Part shown: piece by piece, positions 6,119 through 14,292 of the stretch
Layout of the letters: every line of letters starts with the position of its first letter
Position numbering within the stretch: the stretch's first letter is position 1
Origin: UBA7236 sp036734545
GTDB taxonomy: Bacteria > Bacteroidota > Bacteroidia > Chitinophagales > BACL12
NCBI GenBank assembly: GCA_036734545.1
Contig: DAIMYJ010000053.1
Coordinates: 1-20,838 of the forward strand
Length of the DNA: 20,838 bases
Reading direction: 5' to 3'
Notes under the pieces: model-generated
What the model was told of the DNA's origin: nothing
The model's database searches: none
Seen by the model: the letters and a program-made list of their open reading frames with translations, nothing else
Made by a program: the position numbers and the translations under genes

Positions 6119-8365
6119 ATGATGACACGACCCGGGCGCCTGATCTTATCCATGATCACCAGTTTGCTGGCCATCTCGGCCACCGCCAAAGCACAAACAC
6201 CTGAGTTCATGCTGCAGGGCTGGAATTGGAACTATCCGTATTTCTATACCGGCATCGGCAACCAGATCGATTACCTCGCCGTAGAAGGACCTGCACTGAA
6301 AGAAGCCGGCTTCACCCATATCTGGCTGCCGCCGCTGGCCAAGTCGCGCGCCGGTTCTACCAGCATGGGATACAACGTGTGGGATTACTATGATATCGGC
6401 GATTACGGCCCGGCGCGCTGGGGCGACCGCGAAGGATTCGAGAACCTGAAAAGTGTATACAACAGCATCGGCCTGAAAATGGTGGCCGATATGATCTATA
6501 ATCACCGCGACGGCGGCGACTGGGAAGACAACGGTGCAGTGGAAGGATGGATAGAGAACATGAATTACGTAAAGGTGGATGCCGGCGACCAGCCATTCCC
6601 TTCCGATCGTTATCAGTGTTATCTGCCTTTAGGCGGCACTTCAGGCAATGGCGCAGGCACCTATTATTTCAAGATCCATTCCGCCAGCGGGCATCCCAAT
6701 TTTTATTTTAAACCCTATCAGGTCATTTTCTGGACCAACACCGTTGCCGCAGATTATGTGACCGCACCCACCGATGAAGTGGAACCGAACGGCGGTGCCG
6801 ATTGCGGAGAAGCCAACAACAGCATTCTCCTCGGCAAACGCAAAGATGCCGCTATCGACAACGGCTGTGGCACCGATGAATTTGCCCTCACCTTAACAGC
6901 TGCTGATTTTAATGCTGCCGGCGACACGCTCTGGTTCCGCATGGTGAACACCGGCGGCGCAGGACTGGCCGATATGACCGATCATTTTGTGTACGGATTG
7001 TGGAGCGGCGCACTAGGTGCCGATATTCAATCGCAGATCCGCTATCAGACCATGACCGATTTTTCCAATGTGCCCAGCGGTCAGGGTATCATGAATTACA
7101 TGAACTTCAAACCGAATGGCAATCCTACAAATCTGGGTGGCGACTGGGATGCGATGTTGTTTTATTATGATGTGGATCAGACCATTCCTTCCTCTCAGGA
7201 AATTTTATTCGACTACACGAAATATTTATGGAGCGATGAAGACATCCGCGGTTTTCGTCTCGACGCCGTCAAACATTTTCCCGGATGGTTCGTGGGCGAT
7301 CTGCTCGATGTTCTGCATGATGCCGGCCAGGATCCCGATATGGTGGTTGGCGAAGCATACGATTTCAGCGCAGCCTATTTGAAAGGATGGGTAGATGATG
7401 TGTTATTCCACATGGATGCCGATACCCGCGATGCCATCCGCCCGCGCGTATTTGATTTTGCTTTGCGCAACAGCCTCGAGCAGGCCTGCGATGCCTTCGG
7501 CTACGATGTGCGCAACGTATTCAACGCCAGCATCGTGGATGGCGCCGGCGGCAGTGGGTTCAACGTGGTCACCTTCGTGAACAACCACGACTTCCGTGAT
7601 CCCGGTCAGCCGGTCGATAATGATCCGCTGCTGGCATACGCTTACATCATGACCAACAACAAACTCGGTGTGCCCTGCGTGTATTTTCCGGATTATTACG
7701 AACCTGAGAATTTGCGCTACGTGATCAACGGATTGATGGAAGCGCATGAACGCTACATCTATGGCGCCACCTTCGTGGATTACCTCAGCCGTTTTTCCAG
7801 TCCTTACACCGCCAATTATATCTCCGGCGGCGCCAACACTTCACTCATCTATCAATTGAGTTATGCCGAGAGCGGCAGAGAAGTGGTGGTAGCCATCAAC
7901 TTCAGCGGTAACACATTGAAAGTGGATCAGACCATCAACACCGCCAATATTTTTCCCGGCGATACACTGACCGATATTTTCAGCCTTACACCTTATCCGT
8001 TTGTTACGGTGCAAGGTGATAATCAGATATATCTCGAAATTCCGCCACGTAGCTTCGCTGTTTTTGTGGAGGGAAATTTGCAGGACGAATTAATTGATAT
8101 TACCACTCCCGTAAGTGTGTCCGAACCGGTGATCGAAAGTCTCCAACTGTTCCCCAACCCCGTACGCGATATCCTGTATATCAGCACTACGGCTCCCTCC
8201 GGGCAGATCGCGGAAGTGATCGATATGACCGGCCGCGTCGTTTACCGTGAGCAACTCGCCAACGGCAGTAACAGTATTCAGGTAGGACACCTCGCCGCAG
8301 GGCATTATTTTCTCAAACTGATCGGCGACAACCAAACGCAGATCGCAAAATTCATCAGGCAATAA
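6119..8365 (+). CDS. Secreted GH13 alpha-amylase with large insert and T9SS tail
   Basis: An extracellular or surface alpha-amylase, 748 aa from ATG 6119 (6122 is nearly equivalent). The signal peptide ends ATAKAQ. The barrel begins MLQGWNWNYP. Region I is DMIYNHRD near residue 124, nucleophile Asp382 is in GFRLDAVKH, acid/base Glu412 in VVGEAYD, and Asp491 in VNNHDF. Between regions I and II lies an unusually long segment (about 175-340), beta-rich, with CGEANN and GCGTDEF. This is far more than the usual plant-type amylase domain B. Residues from about 675 (LQLFPNPVRDILYIS to IAKFIRQ) form a T9SS type A sorting domain. An in-frame TTG at 6089 would add ten residues ahead of the signal peptide and is unlikely. 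The gapN start follows the stop by 1 bp, so the two are co-transcribed. Confidence 0.92.
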   Translation: MMTRPGRLILSMITSLLAISATAKAQTPEFMLQGWNWNYPYFYTGIGNQIDYLAVEGPALKEAGFTHIWLPPLAKSRAGSTSMGYNVWDYYDIGDYGPARWGDREGFENLKSVYNSIGLKMVADMIYNHRDGGDWEDNGAVEGWIENMNYVKVDAGDQPFPSDRYQCYLPLGGTSGNGAGTYYFKIHSASGHPNFYFKPYQVIFWTNTVAADYVTAPTDEVEPNGGADCGEANNSILLGKRKDAAIDNGCGTDEFALTLTAADFNAAGDTLWFRMVNTGGAGLADMTDHFVYGLWSGALGADIQSQIRYQTMTDFSNVPSGQGIMNYMNFKPNGNPTNLGGDWDAMLFYYDVDQTIPSSQEILFDYTKYLWSDEDIRGFRLDAVKHFPGWFVGDLLDVLHDAGQDPDMVVGEAYDFSAAYLKGWVDDVLFHMDADTRDAIRPRVFDFALRNSLEQACDAFGYDVRNVFNASIVDGAGGSGFNVVTFVNNHDFRDPGQPVDNDPLLAYAYIMTNNKLGVPCVYFPDYYEPENLRYVINGLMEAHERYIYGATFVDYLSRFSSPYTANYISGGANTSLIYQLSYAESGREVVVAINFSGNTLKVDQTINTANIFPGDTLTDIFSLTPYPFVTVQGDNQIYLEIPPRSFAVFVEGNLQDELIDITTPVSVSEPVIESLQLFPNPVRDILYISTTAPSGQIAEVIDMTGRVVYREQLANGSNSIQVGHLAAGHYFLKLIGDNQTQIAKFIRQ

Positions 8366-8366
8366 A

Positions 8367-9995
8367 ATGACAACAGCTCAAAACCCATTTGCAAATATTT
8401 ATCCATCCACAGACAACATCCCGGAGAACGCACGACTCGAATTTCCGATCTTACAACATCAATATCTCGTCAACGGCGAGCTCCGCACCTGGAAGGGCAC
8501 TTTCAATCAGGTGGTATCGCCGGTATATATCATGCGCAATGGTCAACCCGAGCGCGTGCATGTGGGTGAGTTCCCGCATTTTGATGTTTCGGCCGCTATG
8601 GAAGCGCTTGATGCTGCCGTGCGCGCCTATGACCTCGGCCGTGGCGAATGGCCGACCATGGCCGTGAAGGACCGCATCAACTGTTTGATCCACTTCACGG
8701 AGCAGATGAAGACCAAACGCGAACGCGTGGTGCGTCTGCTCATGTGGGAGATCGGAAAATCGCGCGGCGATTCAGAAAAAGAATTCGACCGCACGGTGCA
8801 GTATATCTATGATACTATCGACGCACTCAAGGAACTCGACCGCACTTCGTCGCGCATTCAAAAAGAAGAAGGCATTTATGCGCAGATACGCCGCGGCCCC
8901 CTGGGCGTGGTGCTGTGTATGGGGCCGTATAATTATCCGCTGAATGAAACATTCAGCACCCTCATCCCCGCACTCATCATGGGCAACACCATTTTGTTCA
9001 AGCCGGCGAAGTATGGTGTGCTGCTCATCGACCCGCTGCAGGAGTGTTTCCGCGATTGCTTTCCTGCCGGCGTAGTGAACATGCTGTATGGCGACGGCAA
9101 AGAGATCGTTACGCCCATCATGGAATCCGGTAAGGTGGATGTGTTCGCGTTCATTGGCACCAGCCGCGTGGCCAATATCATCCGCAAGGCGCATCCGAAA
9201 CCGAACCGCCTGCGCGCATGTCTCGGATTGGAAGCCAAGAACCCCGCCATCATCCTCGCCGATGCCGATCTCGAGATCGCCGCAACGGAATGTATCACCG
9301 GCTCACTTTCTTTCAACGGTCAGCGCTGCACCGCATTGAAGATGATCTTCGTACACGAAACGATCGCCGATGCATTTTTAAAGTTATATATCGAAAAACT
9401 CGGCAAGCTGAAATATGGCATGCCGTGGGACGACAAGGTGATGCTCACACCTTTGCCGGAAGAGAATAAACCCGAGTATCTCCGCGGATTGATCGACGAT
9501 GCCCGCGCAAAAGGTGCGCAGATCATCAACCCCCATGGCGGCGAACAATACCTGAGCTTCAGTTATCCCGCCGTGTTGTTCCCGGTGAATGATCAGATGC
9601 GCGTGTGGCATGAAGAGCAGTTCGGCCCCGTGATACCGGTGGTCACCTTCCGCGATATCGAAGAGCCGATACACTACATCAAGAATAGCAATTACGGTCA
9701 GCAGGCTGCCATTTTCGGCACCGATCACGATACCATGGCCAAACTCATTGATCCGCTGGTGAATCAGGTGTGCAGGCTCAATATCAACTCACAGTGTCAG
9801 CGCGGTCCCGATAAATATCCGTTCAACGGCCGCAAGGATTCTGCAGAAGGAACACTGAGCGTGACCGATGCACTGCGTGTATTCAGCATCCGCACCACAG
9901 TGGCTTTCAAGGATTCAGGCGTGAACCGCGAGATCGTGAATGACATTCTGGATAACCGGAAAAGTAACTTCTTATCTACGGACTATATTCTGTGA
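8367..9995 (+). CDS. gapN: NADP-dependent non-phosphorylating glyceraldehyde-3-phosphate dehydrogenase (ALDH family)
   Basis: Oxidises glyceraldehyde-3-phosphate directly to 3-phosphoglycerate, making NADPH and bypassing the ATP-yielding phosphoglycerate kinase step; cytosolic. The protein is 542 aa with no signal. ALDH landmarks: the PYNYPLNE segment with Asn189, Glu289 in CLGLEAKNPAI, and catalytic Cys321 in FNGQRCTALK. The tail INSQCQRGPDKYPFNGRKDS followed by SVTDALRVFSIRT is characteristic of the GapN branch rather than of generic aldehyde dehydrogenases. Glu289 lies in LGLEAKNP rather than the more common ELGGK. It starts 1 bp after the amylase stop codon, so it probably depends on that promoter and on translational coupling. 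Substrate specificity is inferred from the family. Confidence 0.85.
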   Translation: MTTAQNPFANIYPSTDNIPENARLEFPILQHQYLVNGELRTWKGTFNQVVSPVYIMRNGQPERVHVGEFPHFDVSAAMEALDAAVRAYDLGRGEWPTMAVKDRINCLIHFTEQMKTKRERVVRLLMWEIGKSRGDSEKEFDRTVQYIYDTIDALKELDRTSSRIQKEEGIYAQIRRGPLGVVLCMGPYNYPLNETFSTLIPALIMGNTILFKPAKYGVLLIDPLQECFRDCFPAGVVNMLYGDGKEIVTPIMESGKVDVFAFIGTSRVANIIRKAHPKPNRLRACLGLEAKNPAIILADADLEIAATECITGSLSFNGQRCTALKMIFVHETIADAFLKLYIEKLGKLKYGMPWDDKVMLTPLPEENKPEYLRGLIDDARAKGAQIINPHGGEQYLSFSYPAVLFPVNDQMRVWHEEQFGPVIPVVTFRDIEEPIHYIKNSNYGQQAAIFGTDHDTMAKLIDPLVNQVCRLNINSQCQRGPDKYPFNGRKDSAEGTLSVTDALRVFSIRTTVAFKDSGVNREIVNDILDNRKSNFLSTDYIL

Positions 9996-10010
9996 TCCGT
10001 TCATAAGGTA

Positions 10011-10043
10011 TTTGCACGGCAATCCTATTTTTGTATTTATTTG
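10011..10043 (+). promoter_or_regulatory. Candidate malQ promoter
   Basis: Two readings overlap. TATTTTTG at 10026-10033 is an exact -7 box, but has no TTG at the right distance. TTTG at 10011-10014 lies 21 bases before TTTATTTG (10036-10043), a one-mismatch -7 box with good spacing. Either gives a short leader before the ATG at 10061. This suggests malQ has its own transcription start rather than only read-through from gapN. Confidence 0.4.
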
Positions 10044-10060
10044 CATCATAATTCACCACT

Positions 10061-11551
10061 ATGCAAAAACGCGCATCCGGAGTACTGCTGCATCCTACAT
10101 CCCTTCCCGGTAATTATGGCATGGGATCCCTGGGCGCGGCAGCAAGGGCTTTTGTCGATTTTCTTGTGACCGCTCGCCAGACCTACTGGCAGATACTGCC
10201 ACTCGGCCCTACCGGCTATGGCGATTCACCCTATCAGTGTTTCAGCAGCAACGCCGGCAACCCGTATCTCATCGACCTCGATCAGCTGTGTGCCGACGGG
10301 TTCCTCGAGGCCGCCGACATTCCGGCATGGCAGGATGCGGATCCGCGCAAAGTGGACTATGGCACGGCCATCGATTTTAAAATGGCGGTATTACTCAAAG
10401 CCTTTGAACGCTTCGACGCCGCTGCACATCCCGATCACGCGGTGTTCATGCAAAAGCAGGAGGCCTGGATCGGTGATTATTGCCTCTTCATGGCACTTAA
10501 AGGCAAATTCAATGATCGCCCCTGGTATGAATGGGAGGACGAATATCGACTGCGCGATGCAAAAACCCTGGAAGCGGCGCAGGAAGAATTAAAAGAAAGC
10601 ATGGACTTTCAGGCGTTCCTGCAATACCTCTTCTTCAGGCAGTGGCATGCGATCAAGGAATATGCAAATACCCGCGGCGTGCAGATCATCGGTGATATTC
10701 CGATCTATGTGGCCATGGACAGCAGCGATACCTGGTGCCGACCGGAATTGTTCCAGTTCGACGACAATAAAACACCGCTGGTGGTGGGCGGATGTCCGCC
10801 GGATTATTTCAGCGAGACCGGACAATTATGGGGAAATCCCATCTACGATTATGCGAAGATGGAAGAGGATGGATTTGCGTGGTGGATAGACCGCATCCGC
10901 AGCAGCCTCGAATTGTATGATCTGATCCGCGTGGATCATTTCCGCGGATTCGCAGGCTACTGGAGTATACCGTACGGCGCGCCAACGGCGGTTACCGGAC
11001 AGTGGGTTGACGGACCCGGCAAGAAATTATTCGAGGCGATACAGAAAGCCCTCGGCGACATTCCCATTATCGCCGAAGACCTCGGCCTTATCACACCAGA
11101 TGTGGTGGAATTGCGCGATCATTTCCAACTGCCCGGTATGAAGATCCTGCAGTTCGCCTTCGACAGCAGTGAGGCCAATGATTATATCCCGCATAATTAT
11201 ACACCCAACTGTGTGGTATATACCGGCACGCATGATAATGATACCGCACTAGGCTGGTTCCAGTCGGCAAAAGAGGAAGATAAACGCTACATGCTGTTAT
11301 ATCTGAATAGCGACGGGCGCGATGTGTGCAAAGACCTCATCCGCGCCGCCTGGGCATCCGTTGCACATACCGCTATCGTTCCCATGCAGGATCTGCTGCG
11401 TTTAGGCAACGATGCGCGCATGAACCTCCCCGGCTCCACCGCCAACAACTGGCAATGGCGCATGCAGGCCGGTGACCTCCGAAAAGAACTGGCTGAAGAA
11501 CTGATGGGATTGACGATGTTGTACGGAAGGGGGATGAAGAATAAAGAATGA
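10061..11551 (+). CDS. malQ: 4-alpha-glucanotransferase (amylomaltase, GH77)
   Basis: Transfers alpha-1,4-glucan segments between maltooligosaccharides and releases glucose; cytosolic. The length of 496 aa is typical of the short bacterial amylomaltases. GH77 motifs in order: GVLLHPTSLPG at the N terminus, TYWQILPLGPTGYGDSPYQ at 41-59, GDIPIYV at 211, nucleophile Asp292 in IRVDHFRGF, acid/base Glu339 in IIAEDLG, and Asp392 in TGTHDNDT. It has no signal peptide, as expected for the intracellular step of maltodextrin use. The last residues (MKNKE and stop) are encoded by degenerate units of the 7-bp repeat array that starts at 11534. The family-like C terminus therefore ends at about LYGRG and the rest is repeat-derived. 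The gene converges on the M16 operon. Confidence 0.96.
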   Translation: MQKRASGVLLHPTSLPGNYGMGSLGAAARAFVDFLVTARQTYWQILPLGPTGYGDSPYQCFSSNAGNPYLIDLDQLCADGFLEAADIPAWQDADPRKVDYGTAIDFKMAVLLKAFERFDAAAHPDHAVFMQKQEAWIGDYCLFMALKGKFNDRPWYEWEDEYRLRDAKTLEAAQEELKESMDFQAFLQYLFFRQWHAIKEYANTRGVQIIGDIPIYVAMDSSDTWCRPELFQFDDNKTPLVVGGCPPDYFSETGQLWGNPIYDYAKMEEDGFAWWIDRIRSSLELYDLIRVDHFRGFAGYWSIPYGAPTAVTGQWVDGPGKKLFEAIQKALGDIPIIAEDLGLITPDVVELRDHFQLPGMKILQFAFDSSEANDYIPHNYTPNCVVYTGTHDNDTALGWFQSAKEEDKRYMLLYLNSDGRDVCKDLIRAAWASVAHTAIVPMQDLLRLGNDARMNLPGSTANNWQWRMQAGDLRKELAEELMGLTMLYGRGMKNKE

Positions 11552-11582
11552 GGGATGAGGAATGAGGAATGAAAAATGAGGG
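11534..11582. repeat. Heptamer tandem repeat (ATGAGGA-like)x7
   Basis: Seven units in perfect 7-base register: ATGAAGA, ATAAAGA, ATGAGGG, ATGAGGA, ATGAGGA, ATGAAAA, ATGAGGG. The first two lie inside malQ and encode its last residues. The third supplies the malQ stop codon (TGA 11549-11551). Most units contain ATGA, an overlapping start and stop. Confidence 0.93.
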
Positions 11583-11614
11583 TTCTGTTTTTAGGCTTTC
11601 GTGGTCGAATTAAT

Positions 11615-11652
11615 ATTCACCCACTCACCCACTCACCACTCACCACTCACCT
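11615..11652. repeat. Repeat array (CACTCAC-like) at the M16 gene end
   Basis: TCAC recurs at 11617, 11625, 11633, 11640 and 11647, with spacings 8, 8, 7 and 7. The unit is the same as at 4-45, with two copies lengthened by one C. The minus-strand stop codon of the M16 gene (11647-11649) is in the last copy, repeating the arrangement seen at the other array. Confidence 0.92.
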
Positions 11653-12927
11653 CTTCCCGCAAACCACTTCCTTCATCGTCTCATGATCGAAATAGCGGTT
11701 AGCCAGTTCCATTAATCGTTCTGAGGTGATGTTGCGAATGGCGGATACCAGTCCGTCGAAATAGCGCGCATCCAGTCCACTCATGACCATGTTCTTCACT
11801 ACATTGATCCTGTTGAACGGACCATCCGTGGCGCGAAGGAGTCCGCCCATCATGTAATTCTGTACGATGGTGAGTTCTTCCTTTTCGACAGGTACTGTTT
11901 TAAGCAGATCCATTTCCTTGTAGATCTCTTCTAATGCAGAAGCGCATACCTCGTTACCCACTTCGGTATCGATAGAGAAGTAGCTGGCGTGACGATAATG
12001 TGAAATAGAAGAATATATACCGTAGGTATATCCCTTGTCCTCGCGGATATTGGTCATCAGTCGCGAACCGAAATAACCGCCGAACAGCGTATTCAGCACG
12101 TTCAGGTCCGGGAAGTCGGGATGCGTTTTACTGATGGATAAGGTGCCGATGCGCACGGAAGACTGCACGGAATCATCCTTGTCAATAAAGAATTTGTGTT
12201 GCGGATCGGTATGGATGGATTTATCCGTTGCCGAAACGATCTTCCCCTTCGGTGCATATTTGCCGAACGTTTGTTCGATGAGGTTGAGATCGCCTTCGGA
12301 GACATTACCGCTCACGAAATATACGGCATCGCCCGGATTATAATGTTTGCGGTGATAATCGAGCAGTGTGTCGCGCTGCAGGGTATCCAGTTTGGATTCG
12401 GTCATGCTGTAGCCGTATGGGTGATCTTCGCCGAATAGCACGGCATTGAATTTCCGGTTGGCATGAAAATCCGTGTTCTGTGCATTGATGCGCAGCTTTT
12501 GTTTTTGACGCTGGACGAACATCTCGAGTTCATCTTCGCGATAGGCGGCATCATTGAGTATTTCTTCTGCGATGGGCAGCAGATAGGGGAGGTGTTTATT
12601 CAGACAGTAGATCACCAAAGAGGTAAAATCCTGTCCTCCGCTCACTTCCAGCTGTGCGCCGTAAAAATCGATGCTGTCGGCGATCTGTTTGGCAGACTTG
12701 GAAGTGGTGCCTTTGCGCATGAGGTTGCATACGGTGCGGCTCACCACCTGTTGTGGTTCATACCAGCGCCCGCCGTGGAAGACCATTTCCAGGCGGATCA
12801 GTTCCTGTTCCAGGCCCGTGACATAATACATCAGCGAGCCGTTCGGCATGGTGCGGGTATGGTAGTTGCGTATATCCAGCCGGTCTATTGAACGCAGTCC
12901 CGGCGCTTCTGTTCTGGTAATGGGCAT
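11647..12927 (-). CDS. M16 family peptidase-like protein, non-catalytic subunit
   Basis: A 426-aa pitrilysin-fold protein. It lacks the zinc motif HxxEH where it should be (about residues 63-75, SRTVCNLMRKG). It does keep the C-domain substrate-binding R/Y motif GSRLMTNIREDKGYTYG at 287-303. This is the pattern of the inactive partner in two-subunit M16B peptidases, as in mitochondrial processing peptidase. No signal peptide is seen. Its start is 1 bp after the stop of the catalytic subunit, so the subunits are translated in tandem. The natural substrate is unknown. The stop codon lies in a heptamer array. Confidence 0.9.
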   Translation of the reverse strand: MPITRTEAPGLRSIDRLDIRNYHTRTMPNGSLMYYVTGLEQELIRLEMVFHGGRWYEPQQVVSRTVCNLMRKGTTSKSAKQIADSIDFYGAQLEVSGGQDFTSLVIYCLNKHLPYLLPIAEEILNDAAYREDELEMFVQRQKQKLRINAQNTDFHANRKFNAVLFGEDHPYGYSMTESKLDTLQRDTLLDYHRKHYNPGDAVYFVSGNVSEGDLNLIEQTFGKYAPKGKIVSATDKSIHTDPQHKFFIDKDDSVQSSVRIGTLSISKTHPDFPDLNVLNTLFGGYFGSRLMTNIREDKGYTYGIYSSISHYRHASYFSIDTEVGNEVCASALEEIYKEMDLLKTVPVEKEELTIVQNYMMGGLLRATDGPFNRINVVKNMVMSGLDARYFDGLVSAIRNITSERLMELANRYFDHETMKEVVCGKR

Positions 12928-12928
12928 A

Positions 12929-14173
12929 TCAGTGTTGTTGGATGTGGCCGTAATGCATGGTGTTACAGCGCTCTTCGGTCAATAAATGTTGTGCAGTGTG
13001 CAGGATCTCTTCGGTCGTTACGCGCAGAAAGCGGTCCATCTCGGTATTCACCAGATCGGCGTTTTCGAGCATCTCGGCGGCGGCAAGGGATTCTGCTTTG
13101 TTGAGGACACCGGTGTTGTTGCCGGTAATGTCCATCTCTACCGTGTTCTTTACCCGCTGTAGTTCAGTATCGGTGATGGCGACGGTGCGGATCTTTTCGA
13201 GTTCTTCGCGAATGCCATCCTCTGCCTGTTGCCAGCTGACGCCTTCGGCAAGGCGACCTGAGATCAGGAACATGCCGGTGTCGATGGAGCCGGAAACAAA
13301 GGCAGCGATATCGGTAAAGAGTTTCTTTTCTTTTTTCAGTGCGTGTTGCAGGCGAGATCCTTCTCCGGAGCCAAGGATATCGCTAAGCATGTTCGCTGCA
13401 TAATACCCCTGCTGCACACGTCCCGGCATTTTCCACGCTTTATAGATCACATTCACCGGTACATCTTTTTCCACGGCCAGAAATTTGGGCGCTGTTTGTT
13501 CCGGTTCCACCGGGTAACTGCGGTCAAAGGTGTCGCCGGCAGGGATATCGCCAAACCATTTTTCCGCAAGCGCAAATGCTTCCTCTGTTTTAATGCCTCC
13601 CGAAATGGTCAGTATGGCGTTGTTCGGGCGGTAGTATCTGTAGAAGAAATCTTTTACATCCTGCAGTTGTGCATCCTGCACATGTTTTAATTCCAACCCG
13701 ATGGTTGGCCAGCGATACGGATGTTGTTCATACACCAGTTCACGCAGTTTGTGCCACACATCGCCATAGGGTCGGTTGATATAATGTTCCTTGAATTCTT
13801 CGCATACCACATTGCGCTGCACTTCGAGTGAGCGTTCCGAAAAATCGAGATGCAGCATGCGGTCGCTTTCGAGCCACAGCGCAGTTTCTATATTACTCAC
13901 CGGCAATACATCGTAATAATTGGTGAGGTCGTTGCTTGTATACGCATTATTAGTGCCGCCGGCCAGCTGCAGTTCGGTATCGAAATCGGGCGCGTTCACG
14001 CTGCCGCCGAACATGAGATGTTCAAAGAGATGCGCGAACCCGGTGCGCGCAGCGGTTTCATCGCGGGCACCCACCTTATACAGAACATTCACGGCGCATA
14101 ATTGTGTGCTGTGATCCTCATTCACGATAACGGTGAGCCCGTTGCGGAGGATCTTCTTTTGAAAATGGATCAT
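12929..14173 (-). CDS. M16 family zinc peptidase, catalytic subunit
   Basis: A 414-aa metallopeptidase of the pitrilysin/insulinase family. The inverted zinc motif HLFEH (His48, Glu51, His52) is followed by MFGGSVN. The third ligand glutamate is in VVCEEFKEH (about 125-126). Its C-terminal half has SRLQHALKKEKKLFTDI but not the conserved tyrosine of the R/Y pair, which the partner gene supplies. The frame is open to 14239, but that start falls inside a strong hairpin; ATG 14173 (MIHFQKKILRNGL) gives the standard M16 N terminus. A possible promoter (TTG at 14211-14209 and CAATTTTG at 14186-14179, minus strand, 22 bp apart) would leave almost no leader. No signal peptide is apparent, so it is probably cytosolic. 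Confidence 0.93.
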   Translation of the reverse strand: MIHFQKKILRNGLTVIVNEDHSTQLCAVNVLYKVGARDETAARTGFAHLFEHLMFGGSVNAPDFDTELQLAGGTNNAYTSNDLTNYYDVLPVSNIETALWLESDRMLHLDFSERSLEVQRNVVCEEFKEHYINRPYGDVWHKLRELVYEQHPYRWPTIGLELKHVQDAQLQDVKDFFYRYYRPNNAILTISGGIKTEEAFALAEKWFGDIPAGDTFDRSYPVEPEQTAPKFLAVEKDVPVNVIYKAWKMPGRVQQGYYAANMLSDILGSGEGSRLQHALKKEKKLFTDIAAFVSGSIDTGMFLISGRLAEGVSWQQAEDGIREELEKIRTVAITDTELQRVKNTVEMDITGNNTGVLNKAESLAAAEMLENADLVNTEMDRFLRVTTEEILHTAQHLLTEERCNTMHYGHIQQH

Positions 14174-14225
14174 GCCTGCAAAATTGAGAAAGAAACCATA
14201 AAGTTCGGCAAGGGGCCAAAATAAG

Positions 14226-14271
14226 CCACCCCTCGGCATTTTGCGGGGGACTAGCCCGATGCCGGGGGTGG
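14226..14271 (-). terminator. Branched hairpin terminator between gene clusters
   Basis: CCACCCCTCGGCAT (14226-14239) pairs with ATGCCGGGGGTGG (14259-14271), with one bulged base. A second small stem lies inside (CGGG/CCCG around GGACTAG). On the minus strand the stem is followed by the T-rich CTTATTTTGG. It lies between the stop of the zinc-ribbon gene and the start of the M16 operon. The structure is larger than a simple terminator and could be a dispersed repeat. Confidence 0.6.
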
Positions 14272-14292
14272 TGGTCTATGAGTATATATATA

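Noticed and set aside
11534..11652. CRISPR-like array
   Set aside because: The units are 7-8 bases long, contiguous and without spacers; there are no cas genes.
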